From Sodiomyces alkalinus F11 (lineage: Eukaryota > Ascomycota > Sordariomycetes > Glomerellales > Plectosphaerellaceae): a stretch of DNA of 64,000 nucleotides. The DNA is taken from assembly GCF_003711515.1 (NCBI RefSeq), contig NW_021167088.1:1325769-1389768 (forward strand). The letters are read 5' to 3'. The notes under the pieces were generated by a model. It had not been told where the DNA came from, made no database searches, and saw only the letters and a list, made by a program, of their open reading frames with translations. The translations under genes and the position numbers were made by a program. The stretch's first letter is position 1. Each line of letters opens with the position of its first letter. Positions 1 through 10,064 of the stretch are shown here, piece after piece.

Positions 1-848
1 CCCCTCCAGCCCACATCCCCATAGACCCGTACGCGGCAAACCGGCCCCCAGGCGCCAACTACAAACTCCTCATCTCCTCCATCGCCCCCCGCCCCATCGC
101 CCTCCTCTCCACCCGCTCCCCGGACGAAGCGCGCGACTCCGACGCCGAGAAAGACAACCTAGCCCCCTTCAGCTTCTTCAACGTCCTGAGCCACGACCCG
201 CCCCTCTTCGCCCTCGGCTTCGCCTGCAGCCTGGCCCGCCCCAAGGACTCGCTCCGCAACCTCGTCGACACGCGCGAGTGCGTCATCAACCTGGTCGGCG
301 AGCCCCTCCTCGAGGCGGCCAACGCGGCGAGCATCGACAGCCCGCGTGGGGTGAGCGAGTGGGTCGTTTCCGGGCTCACGCCCGTGCGGGACGCGGAGAC
401 GGTGCGGTGCGCGCGCGTTGCCGAGGCGGTGGTTTCGATTGAGGCGAAGCTGGATTTCGTGAGGGAGTATGAGAGTCGGGGGGCGCCTGGGAGGATTGGC
501 TCGACGGTGGTTATTGTGGAGGGGACGAGGTTTTGGGTGCGGGGGGATGCGGTGAATGAGGACCGGAGTGTGGTCGATTTGTCGGTGCGTTCTCTCTCTC
601 TCTCTCTCTTTTTTTTTTTTTTTTTTTTCTTTTTTGGTCCCCTAGCATTGCGAGTATGACAACTGACTGCTTCTCAGGTGTTACGACCCATAAGTCGACT
701 GGGAGGTATCTCGTATGGACGCACCACCGAGGCCGTCGAACTCCTGCGGCCTGTGTTTGAGGAAACGCTGGGCATGGACGGGTACGAGAAGCTGAAGGAA
801 AAGAGACGACAGCAAGAGAGGCAGCTTCAAAACGGAGAGCCGAACTGA
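1..848 (+). CDS. Flavin reductase-like (FMN-binding split-barrel) protein, 5'-truncated
   Basis: Partial gene entering from the left edge, read from base 3. Exons are <1-584 and 678-848, in phase 0 across a 93-nt intron (GTGCGT donor, TTCTCAG acceptor) that contains a long CT/T tract. Stop is TGA 846-848. The visible protein starts PPAHIPIDPYAANRPPGANY, then has KLLISSIAPRPIALLST, the typical opening of flavin reductase-like split-barrel domains. It continues with NLAPFSFFNVLSHDPP and the ECVINLV strand. These proteins bind FMN and act as flavin reductases or flavoprotein oxygenases, and the substrate here is unknown. The C-terminus is a short charged helix (EKLKEKRRQQERQ). Its 3' end converges on the phosphodiesterase gene. 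The family assignment is good; the precise enzyme activity is inference. Confidence 0.8.
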
Positions 849-1190
849 GTGGATTCTGACGTTGGATGCTGTATGAGGGGTGATATAGAGTAGAATAGAA
901 ACAAACCGAGTGGAGGTGGAGGACGCATATCGAGACACTTAGACTTTAGACTTCGAGAACAGCCGGGAGATGTGACGGTCATTTCTTCGTGATGCACCAG
1001 GTCCGAGATTAATACAATATCAAATCACCGAAACCAAACCGCAAAGCAAAAACGCAAAACTCCAGGCTCGCCGAGTCCCGTTGAACCACGTCCAGTTTCC
1101 ATCTGCCTGCCCTACCTATCCCGCATCGTATATAGAGCATATCGAAAAGAAAAAAAAAACCCCCCAAAAAACCCTTGGTAAGAGTAAAGA
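849..1190. other. Convergent 3' spacer
   Basis: Spacer between the 3' ends of the flavoprotein gene and the phosphodiesterase gene. It is AT-richer than the flanking exons and holds an A-run near 1148-1160 followed by a C/A tract. I see no gene in it; it is most likely the two 3'UTRs. Confidence 0.6.
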
Positions 1191-3430
1191 TCAGACATAT
1201 ATACTCTGCCCACAGTAGGAAAGAATAAACTCCACCCCAGTCTGCGCCTCGTCCTCATGCGCCTGCAACTCCTTCAGAATCCTAGCCCCTTGATCAACAC
1301 CATCCAACTTGTCCTTGACATGGATAATGATCACCTTGACACCCTCGAGCGGCCTCGTCGTGGTCCCCGATACCGCGGCATTCGGCTCCCCCGTCTCCCT
1401 ACCGTCGTCGAAAGAATGCCGCGGCGAAGGCGAATGGGAACGAGACGCCAGTTCAAGATCCCGCGCAACCACATCCTTCAACGAGAGCTCGGCCGTCGGC
1501 GTGGCGAGATGTGGTGTCCCGGGTAGCGAGTGCTGCTGCTGCTGCTGCTGCTGCTGGGGGACCCCGACCCCGTCATCCTGCTGCGAATTGAACCGACTCC
1601 GCACCGTCTTGGGACTCACCGCCTCGCTATCAACCCCCTTGACCCCCTCGCCGCCGCCGCCGCAGCCGCCACTGTTGAAAACAGGCCCCGTCTTCCGCCG
1701 GGAAGGGGCGTCACAATCGACCTGGAGCCTCTTGCGTTTCTTCAGACTGTCAAGCCCTCCTCCTCCTCTTCCTGCTGATGTTGTTGCTGCTGTTGCTGCT
1801 GTTGTTGTTGTTGTGGCTGCTGCTGCTGCTGCTGCTGCTAGGGCGGCCTCCTTCCCAACGAGGCCCGAATCAGAAGACGACCCCGCATTCCACAGACACC
1901 GGAGGACGTCGACCTCCCGCGCCAGGGTCCGGAGCTCGTCCATCACGAAGCTGGGCTTCATGTGTCCGAACAGGCGGTCGGCGCTCTGGCTGTCGTCGTA
2001 GCTGCACTCGATGAGGACGGCGCGCAGGGCGCCCCGGGCGATCTTGGGGGCCGCTTCTTTCCAGATGCCCAGGTTGCGCGGGTAGGAGGACAGGGCGTCT
2101 GGTTCCACGTCGCCGAAGATGAGGACCTCGGAGCCCGTGGTGGTGTCGCGGAGGAAGTAGACTGTCGAGTCGTAGACGGGAGGGGGCGGCGCTGGCGGGG
2201 GTGCGTCGAGGAAGTTGGCTTGTTGTTGTTGTTGTTGAATGAGAAAGGGACAGGAGGCGGTGCGGGGTTGGGGTGTTGCGGGGGGGTTATGGTTATGGGA
2301 GCGTGGGGGGATGTGTGGTTGGGGTTGTTGTTGGTGGTGATGGTGGTTGTTGTGGTGGTGGTGGTGGTGGTGCGGCTGTTGTTGTTGCTGCTGCTGCTGC
2401 GCGTAGGGGTGATATGTTTGAGTATAATGGGAGGGCATGGAAGAAGAGGCATCGAGAGAGGCGTGTCGAGCAGGAGTACTAGTGGCGGATGATTGAGAGT
2501 TGCGGTGGGGAGGAAGAGGTTCTATGGCGGTTCCGTGAGAAATGGACCACGCTTTTACGCTGAGGCCCTCGGCGACCTCGAGGTACCCCCTGGCATCACC
2601 TTCTCCGATAGCCGGGCTACCGCCGTCGACCAGGCGAGTATAGGTCACCAGGCCAACGCCGCCGTTCTCGTCGGAGAGGTTCGGCCAGATGACGTTGTTG
2701 AAGATGTGCTGCTTAAAGGCGTCAATGGTGGCAGGCAGGCCGGCGAGGCGCTTCGGCCGGGGTCCGCCGGGGACGCCGGCCGTGTTGACGACGAAACCGG
2801 CGATGTGGTCCAGGTGAGGATGGGTGATGAGGTAGGTGTCGACGAGAGAGCGGGCAATGTGGGCGGCGTTGACACGGGTGGAGGCAGAGTGCACCTGGAA
2901 ACCGGCAAAGGGGCCGCTCTCGAGGGTGTGGGGGAGAGGGAGGGAGGCGAGGTTGGCGGGCTGGGTGGATTCGAGGATTTGGACGATGGCGGCGAGGTGG
3001 ACGCCGGCGTCGACGGCTACCACGGAGCATTTCTGCCAACCGGCGGCGACGGCTCGGACGAGAAAGGCGGTGGTGTTGTTTTCTAACGGACCGCCGCCGG
3101 CGCCCTAGATGACGGTGGCGTGAGTGTGTGTACATTGGTGATATATGACCAAGACCTGTCACATATTCGTTCTCACATTGAGAGGNNNNNNNNNNNNNNN
3201 NNNNNNNNNNNNNNNNNNNNNNNNNNNNNNNNNNNCAGGATTATGATCTGCAAAGCAGGTGCAGGAGGGGGTGGTGAGGTGGTGGTAGCGGCAGCGGCAG
3301 CGGTAGAAGTATCCGTTCCGGAGCCGGTCTTGTTACGGCTGTCTACGCCGCTGTCGGTGGTTGGCATGGAGGCCATCTCGGCGTCGGCAGCGGCATCACG
3401 ATGGCCATTCCGGGATTCACCCATGACCAT
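1191..3430 (-). CDS. PDE1: Class II (low-affinity) 3',5'-cyclic-AMP phosphodiesterase
   Basis: Hydrolyses cAMP and so damps cAMP/PKA signalling. Exon 2 is 3104-1191. Exon 1 runs from an ATG at 3430 (or 3424) to about 3236, where an assembly gap hides the donor. The frame continues as LQIIIL|GAGGGPLENNTTAFLVR, the conserved family start. The class II signature TYLITHPHLDHIAGF lies near residues 155-170, with the HxHxDH metal ligands at about 160-165. VAVDAGVHL, the FGDVEPD segment and the ILSYCGQSIYV end also fit. Predicted length is about 702 residues, enlarged by low-complexity inserts inside the catalytic region: a polyQ/polyH block after SISHGTAIEPLPPHR, polyA-polyT, and a second polyQ. 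The long gene-free region upstream (3431-5539) should hold its promoter. The identity is secure; the exact start and exon 1 border are not. Confidence 0.9.
3186..3235. other. Assembly gap (50 N)
   Basis: Fifty consecutive N, a conventional length for a gap of unknown size. The gap falls in the phosphodiesterase intron at the donor side, immediately after the last visible codon of exon 1. Confidence 0.99.
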
Positions 3431-5539
3431 GACGCCACGTACCAGACCACGGAGCACACAAGGTTGCTGGATCCGAGTTGAAGCAACGATATCGTGTCGA
3501 GGCTTGGATGTGAGAGGATGTTCTTAGCAAAAAGAAGAAAAAAAGAAAAGAAATTGGTAGAGACCGTGAGAGGGATCCAGATAAGATGAAGCTGTCGCTG
3601 GCGTTGAAGATGTTGGCGCCAAGAATCTGACCGATCAAAACGGTCGGGAATGCTGTGAGATGATGATAGAGACGGGGGAGCTGTGTCCGTCTGGTGTCTG
3701 GATGACGTGGGAATTCTTTCTCGAGTCCAGATGGGAGCTTTGATGCAATTCATTCATCTACATCAGATGAACCTGCATCTCGTTTGAAATGGAGATTGTA
3801 AAGAACTCGACTTGTATGTGCATCTGTTTCTGCTTCTCCATCTGCGTGCTGACCTGTGGCATGTCCTTCCAGCCGGTGAAGGGAAGGGTGGGTGACACAA
3901 AGGCCAGTCGGCGGCGTAGCCAGGACTCGTATTCGTAGTTCGTCTAGACAGACTATTGTCGGTTGAAGGGGGTTCCCGTCCCGTTGGGTTCCCTTCTGTT
4001 CCCCTTGTCCCTGTTTGTAAGGTGGCAGCGCCGGAATATATATGACGAGTCGGTCGTGGTCCAGGTCCGATGACGAGGGAAGTGAAATGAAAGCGATAAG
4101 AAACGAGACAAAGAACAAGAAAGAAGAGAGAGACACCAGCAATGTGTCGAAACAACCGGTTGATGAAAGAAAGATGTCTTTGCTTCCCGGTCTCTCTCGC
4201 CCGGCCAGTTTGGCTGTTCAGTGCGGGTTGGACAAACAGATGCTGATGCTGGCTTCGAGGGAAGAAAGTTGGAGATGAAAGGGACGGGCATGTGGTTAAA
4301 GGTGGTCCGTCGCGGGAGTACGAAAGTACAAAGGCACGAAAGTGCGGAAGTACGTGCTTCGTCCCGGGCAACGCGGCGCGGAGTACTCCGTGCGGGTCAG
4401 TGAGGTTTGTCAGTATAGGTACTGTATTGTCCGGTTTCGGAGCAGCGCAGAAACCATCGTCGACCGAGTACAGGCAGTTGTGTGCACCGTGTCCTTACTG
4501 TAGCCGTACCAGTTCAGTACAACGGAATCCTCGCGTGGTCTTCGCTTCGTCTTGTATTATTAATCCATCCGTTGGAGAAGGGAACGAGACGAGACGCAGA
4601 TACGTACCTACTTGGGGGATGCAGTACAGCTTATATTAAGCTGTGAGGTGCTTTATTATACTCGCCCTTCGTCTTCTCTTCTCCTTTTATTAATTACTCC
4701 TCTCCGGGCTGCCATGTTTGTCGCCTAACACCACCGCCATCCGGATTCGCTGTTTCGTTCTGTCCCCCCCCCCGGCCTGACTGCCCTGACACTCGCGGGC
4801 TCTCCTAGTCGGGCTTGTTGTCGTGGCCTGTCGGCTTGTTAGTAGTTTTCGGCCTCGCCGCTGCACTTCAGCTGCACTGGGCCGTTCAAATTTTCCATCC
4901 TCGTCGTCAGGCAGCCTATGGTGAGAAGAGGACAACTTGGACAACTTGGATTGGTTTATGACACGGAACTTTCCGTCTCCGCTTGCTGATATCACTGAGT
5001 GAGCATTTAAGCACTTACCAGCCATGTCTCTATGACGCCCTGTCTTGACTTTCGATGTGTGTGGCTTAATTCAATATCTTCTTGCAAAAGTCCGTCACGA
5101 GGCTCTGTTGACAAACGGTTGTTGATCAGAGTAGCGGGCGTTTGCTTGCGAAAAGGGTTACCCTTTGGCTAGATGGAGAAGGGGGGGGGAGAAAAAAAGG
5201 AAAAAGAGAGAAAGAAAAGGAGAGAGAGAGAAAGGAAACGGGTGGTCATATGGTTTTAAATATCCTCATGATATTGGTCGAGCCCTCGCTACGCTGGCTG
5301 ATGATACATATCATGTACATGCTACTGCTACACTCTAACATAATGATGCGCCGTGCTCCTATGCTGACGCTGTTATGATGATGCCGCTATGCTTGTCCCG
5401 CTACCCAAACGCCACGCTCTTAAAACAAAGAAATCAAAACTTGGCTCTGGATTCCCAACAAGGATAGCGAGCCAACTCTCATTCCTCACCGATGCCAGCT
5501 TTGTTCTACCGCCCCAGCGGAAACAAAGAGAGGAATCGT
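3431..5539. other. Gene-free region upstream of the phosphodiesterase
   Basis: Holds the PDE1 5' region (right-to-left from 3430) and the 3' flank of the next minus-strand gene. The open frames present have no family resemblance and no codon-bias support. Around 4310-4395 there are repeated ACGAAAGT units and the palindrome GGAGTACTCC, matching elements near 9340 and 23950. A purine tract (GA-rich) covers about 5178-5240. No RNA gene was recognised. Confidence 0.6.
5178..5240 (+). repeat. Purine-rich GA/A tract
   Basis: About 60 nt made almost only of G and A (G-run, then AAAAAAAGG, then AGAGAG units). Low-complexity sequence with no coding support. Confidence 0.8.
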
Positions 5540-7834
5540 TCAAGCCGAGCGTCGATACTTGGGCACCCCCCCTACCAACAACTGTCCCAATCGCCTGGAC
5601 CGCCTAGGCGACTCGGGCTCGTCAGGGATGACAATCACCTCGTCCACGGGGGTCGAGTCCCCGCCCCTACGCCGCTTGGCAGCCCTCTGCGTCGGCGAAG
5701 TCGGCGAAGCCTCTTCTCCTCCCCTGGGCCGCTTCGACGACGTGGTGGGCGTCCACTCTCCATCGTCGTCGCCGTCGTCGTTTTCGCGGGAACGCTTGTT
5801 CCCGGCCACACGAGTGGGGCTGGTGGAATGCGATTGCTGCCGCTGGTGCTGCCGCCCCTGAGCAGCAGCAGCAGTAGTCTGCTTATGCCGGGCCAGCAGT
5901 TTCCTCGCCTCTTCCTGCTCGCGCCGCGTGCGCCTGTACGCCTCCGCCTTCATGCGGCAGTACTTGGCCAGGTCGCCCTTGTGCTTGTCGAGCGACAACC
6001 CGCCGCGCCGGTCCCGCACCGCCTGCCGCGCCGTCGACTCTTTCGCCATGTGCGCCGTCGTGAGCTCGTACCAGAGGTGGTCCTCGTCGCGCCGCTGGCG
6101 CCGTTCCAAGGGGAGACCCCGGGCGGTGCGCTCCGCCTGGCGCCGCGCCCAGTCGGCGTGCGCCGCCGTCTGGCTCGCGCGCCACCGCTCCCAGTCGAGG
6201 AGGAGGTCGCCGTGGTCGCGCGTCAGCGCCATGGGGTTGCGCTCCTCCTTGGCCAGGTGGCGCGTGTCCGGGCGCACGTCGAAGGACGAGACCACCTCGA
6301 TCAGGTCGAAGCACGACTCGAAGCAGAACAGGTGCATGTAGCCCGCGTTGTGGAACGGGTCGTGCACCGTGCCCGACGTGCCCGGCCGCTCGTCGAACGC
6401 CACGCGCCACCAGCCCTTGAGGATCGTGCCACTCTTGGCCGGGCACTCGGTCCACCGGCACCGCCGCGACGCCTCGGTCGGGTTGCGGTTGTTGCACCCC
6501 GCCGGCATGTTCTGGATCCAGATCCGTAGCGGTTGGCCCGTCTGCTTCCGCGTCACCATGTACTCCAGCACGTCGTCGCGCGACAGCCGCACCGACGGCG
6601 CCCACTCGCCCGAGCGCGTGTACGTGAACTTGGGCCGGAGGGGGTCTTTGCCGCCCCACGCCGCCGGCGCCGCGGGGAGTGGTTCGTACCATTGGGCGAA
6701 GTCCAGCGTTTGGCATTGCTTGCGCTGGCGGGGGATGCGCTCTGGGACTGCTGCGGCGGGGGCTTCAACGGCGCTGGCATTGGGGAGCGGTGTCGGGACC
6801 CTTGAAGGGGCGTGGGAGACCGGCGGGGTGTATGCCCTGTCTGTCGGTTGCACGTACTGTTGCTGCGGCAGTGGCAGTGGCAGTGACAGTGGCTGTGGCT
6901 GTGGCTGCGGCGGCGCTGGCCAGGCTGATAGGGGCATCTCCTCGGGCGTGGGATACCGCGCAATGTCATAGCTTGCTTGCACCGAACTGTTATTCCAGCC
7001 CAAGTCGAAGCCATTACCAAGACTGGTGAAGCTGCTTATGCCAGTGTGGTTGTTGTTGCTGTTGCTGTTGCTGTAGTGGCTGGAGTCGACTGTACCTTGC
7101 ATCATGTTACGCGACTTGGTCGCGGGCACTGGTGGTACTCGTGATACCTGTGATATCTGCGGTACCTGTAGTGCCTGCGGCACCTCGGCCTTGTACATTT
7201 CCATGAGGGCCGGATCGATGGGGATCGCAGGGAGGTGAGCCGGGTCAACGCTCGTCGCGCCGATAGTATCAGAGGTCAGAAAGTCCTGTGCGACCAGGTC
7301 GTACTCCGCATCGAAGCTCATCCCAACTTGAGGCTCGGTCTCAGCGACGGCTTGGCCATCAGTCTGGTACTGGGGCGCCTGATCAATAACTGCTGACAAG
7401 GGAGGCAGCGTTATACTGAGCTGTGGCTTCTGTTTAGATGCAGATGGAACTGCTGTTGATAAAGGCGGCAGCGTTAGGCTGAGCTGCGGCTTTTGTTTAG
7501 GCGCAGATGGGTCTGCGGCAGACAGCTTGGGGCTCACCTTTGTCCCCGCGGTCGGCTCGATCGTCGCCTTGGGGGACACGTCATCGAACAGGCTATTTGT
7601 AGGAGAAGGAAGGGAAAACTCGAATGTCTTTGTTTTGTACTGCTCTTGGTTGGACTGTGGGGCCTCGTTGTTCTGGGCTACGTTCGGGGAGTTGTTGCTG
7701 GCATCCATGAAGTTCCAGTCTTCGAGAAATATCGGGGCTTGTGACTCTGGTACATGGTCGTCGAAGTTGATGCCCTGCTCGTCAGTAGGGTCGTACGTGA
7801 ATAGGGGATCGAACGCGTCGTTGTATGGGTCCAT
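5540..7834 (-). CDS. Conserved fungal protein of unknown function
   Basis: Single exon of about 764 residues. The first ATG in frame is at 7834 (MDPYNDAFDPLF); no ATG lies further upstream in the frame. The N-terminal half is acidic, Pro/Gln-rich and probably disordered, with a duplicated segment reading KQKPQLSLTLPPLS and KQKPQLSITLPPLS. The conserved core starts at QRKQCQTLDFAQWYEPLP and runs through a Cys-containing stretch (CNNRNP...RRCRWTECPAK), GTILKGWWRVAFDERP, DPFHNAGYMHLFCFESCFDL and a region rich in charged residues. The C-terminus is Lys/Arg-rich with an NLS-like cluster (AAKRRRGG). I recognise this core as widespread in Pezizomycotina but know no function. The Cys spacing suggests a possible metal site, and the composition suggests a nuclear protein; both are inference. 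Confidence 0.75.
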   Translation of the reverse strand: MDPYNDAFDPLFTYDPTDEQGINFDDHVPESQAPIFLEDWNFMDASNNSPNVAQNNEAPQSNQEQYKTKTFEFSLPSPTNSLFDDVSPKATIEPTAGTKVSPKLSAADPSAPKQKPQLSLTLPPLSTAVPSASKQKPQLSITLPPLSAVIDQAPQYQTDGQAVAETEPQVGMSFDAEYDLVAQDFLTSDTIGATSVDPAHLPAIPIDPALMEMYKAEVPQALQVPQISQVSRVPPVPATKSRNMMQGTVDSSHYSNSNSNNNHTGISSFTSLGNGFDLGWNNSSVQASYDIARYPTPEEMPLSAWPAPPQPQPQPLSLPLPLPQQQYVQPTDRAYTPPVSHAPSRVPTPLPNASAVEAPAAAVPERIPRQRKQCQTLDFAQWYEPLPAAPAAWGGKDPLRPKFTYTRSGEWAPSVRLSRDDVLEYMVTRKQTGQPLRIWIQNMPAGCNNRNPTEASRRCRWTECPAKSGTILKGWWRVAFDERPGTSGTVHDPFHNAGYMHLFCFESCFDLIEVVSSFDVRPDTRHLAKEERNPMALTRDHGDLLLDWERWRASQTAAHADWARRQAERTARGLPLERRQRRDEDHLWYELTTAHMAKESTARQAVRDRRGGLSLDKHKGDLAKYCRMKAEAYRRTRREQEEARKLLARHKQTTAAAAQGRQHQRQQSHSTSPTRVAGNKRSRENDDGDDDGEWTPTTSSKRPRGGEEASPTSPTQRAAKRRRGGDSTPVDEVIVIPDEPESPRRSRRLGQLLVGGVPKYRRSA

Positions 7835-10064
7835 GGTCTCTCCGCGTTCGTGTCCGATCAACGGACAGCTGATACGATGATTGGATGGAGTCGTTGGAAT
7901 ATGTGGACGGTTTGAAGTCTGTTATAAGCAGAGTAAAAGCAGTTCAAACTCGTTGGTGTTGTTGATAAATTGTTGGTATGTGTCGGAAGAGAGAATGAAA
8001 TGATTTCCACTGTCGTCGGACGAGGGCTGTATATGTACAAGTCGCAGGGAGGCATGGACAAAGCACTTGGACAAACAAGGACACGATGTAGGAGAGAGAG
8101 CAGCGGATATCATTGTGGGGTGGGCAAGAGAAAGAGGATCTATAGATGGATACTGGGACAAGGCGAGTCGTAGGGCTGAAAGGCTGAAAGAAATCATAGG
8201 CGTGGAGCATCATTGTCGACTCCTGACAATGGCTTTGCATTCCGAGGACAGAGATTGTCGAGACTCGCCAGTCTGGCTCGTCTTTCGCACATGATGGCGT
8301 CCTTCACTGAAAGAGAAGACAAAGACGGGGGGCATCTATAAAGGATTCGTTAGCAACACCATTGTGCAAGTTGCGCAGCGTAGTGTAAGAAGCCGAATGG
8401 CACAGGATCAGGACAATAAAGCAAGTTTCTCGACAGAAGATTCCGAACAGGTCTGTGTTATGCATGTCTCATCATGTGTGCCAGGGAGGAGAAGGAGAAA
8501 GAAGCAGTGGTCAGCCGGTAGACTGGGTGCAAGAACGTACCACAAGTCATATCGAGTCTCTACATTGTAAAGACGTACATGTATCCTGGGGAGTCGGCTC
8601 AGTGGGCGTCAGGGCGTCATAATAGTTAGTGGGTTAGTCTCGGTGGTAGGGCCTGAAAAGATTCGAGGCTGGGAGGCCAGCAAAGAAAGGTCCTTTGAAG
8701 GCGACGACTTGAGTAAATGGAGGAATCAAGGCCCAGGCCTCGTCAACGCCTCGAACGTGTTCTTTGAGGAGATTCTTTTTGTTCCATCGCGTCTTAATTT
8801 GGCTCATGGGGGAGGAGACGAAATCGTCAAAGAAAACGAAAACGTCGCCCATCTCAATGAGGACAGAGTCCAAGGCATGGCGAAGCACAGCCAGTTCTGG
8901 GCCATCGTGAAGGGACGGCAAATATAACGAGATTGTAGAGGAGAGAATGGAGAATGTAATTGCAAAAGAGCAAAGCAAAAGAAATGTCCCGGCTCCCACT
9001 TGGGAGAGTTGAGTGTTGTGTTGTGAGAAGGAGAGGGAATGAAGGAAGAAAGGAAGAGGAGGAAGAAATGAGGTTGGGAAAATTTCCTTACGTTGACCTA
9101 GTACCTACCTTAGGTAATAAGGTACCTTAGTAAGGTACTTGGATGTGTGGCTAGTGAGTGGGGTCAAGTACTGCATGTGGCTTAAATTCTGTGGTTGTGC
9201 CACACAATCTGATGCCTTGCCTTGTGTGCACCCAGCCCGTGATTGGCTACTTATCCTGTCCATGTTTGACGAACGGCAGGTACGAAGCTTTTCGTACTCC
9301 GTGCACCATTTGCTTCCGCCGCCCTGTAGAAATAGTACGAAAGCACGGATACGAAAGTACGAAGAAGGTAAGATAAACGAGGTACTCCATACTCTGTCTG
9401 TGGAGTGCCCTGTATTTCAATCAAAGTAAAATGTACTTCAGCTGTACTTTTGGAAGTCATACACGAAGAGACCCTGACGTACCTTACCCCGGTAAACTCT
9501 GTTGATGCCATTCTATGGCCTTCTTCCCAGACCTCGTCATCCTATTCCTCCTCAACCTCCCCCTCCAGCCTCGCACCACCATCCAGGGGAAATCCGTCAT
9601 ACACCCACGCACATTCTTTTATCCACTTGATTTTTTCTTCCTCTTTTTTGCACGTCGTGCTCAACGCCAATGGTCGGCATACACACGATTCTGCCGCCCG
9701 TTTGATCCCCCTCGAGAACTTGTGCGACCCCTCTTCGTCTTCGGCTTCGGCTTCGTAACATCGGACACAACAAACCCCCTCCAAATCTCCAACATCTCCA
9801 ACATTCGACCCCCTCCTGACGCTCTGGGTTAGTCTCTACCGGGTAGCACTGATTGGATTTGGGATTATTGGGTTTGTTGGTCCCAGGACGCGGCTTCGGG
9901 CCTTCCAGTGCTTCCCAACACCGACTTGACTCCTCCATGGATCGTCGTCTTTCTCCCTGTTCGACTGCCGACTCATACTCCTCTGTGCACTTACACATCA
10001 CCCCGGCCCTTCTTATTCGACCCGTCTTTGACCGTCTTCCATCTACCAGTCGCCGATAGCAGCC
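7835..10064. other. Divergent 2.2-kb promoter region
   Basis: Lies between the conserved minus-strand protein gene and CPS1 on the plus strand, so it should contain both promoters and 5'UTRs. The open frames here lack ATG starts or resemblance to known families. It includes a TACC/GGTA palindrome cluster (9101-9140), an inverted GTACGAAG...CTTTTCGTAC pair near 9281-9300, and AAAGTACGAA units near 9338-9365. No tRNA was recognised. Confidence 0.6.
9101..9140. repeat. GTACC/GGTAC palindrome cluster
   Basis: Overlapping copies of the palindromic core (GTACCTACCTTAGGTAA, then AAGGTACCTTAGTAAGGTAC). This is one member of a family that recurs in many spacers of this window. Confidence 0.75.

Noticed and set aside
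1..848. The left-edge flavin reductase-like protein as FMNH2 supplier for the NtaA-type enzyme
   Set aside because: The genes lie more than 60 kb apart with many housekeeping genes between them, so the link would be pure speculation.
8634..8999. 121-codon minus-strand frame with a hydrophobic N-terminus, possible small secreted protein
   Set aside because: It has no ATG at the hydrophobic start, no cysteine pattern, no strong codon bias, and lies in a divergent promoter region.
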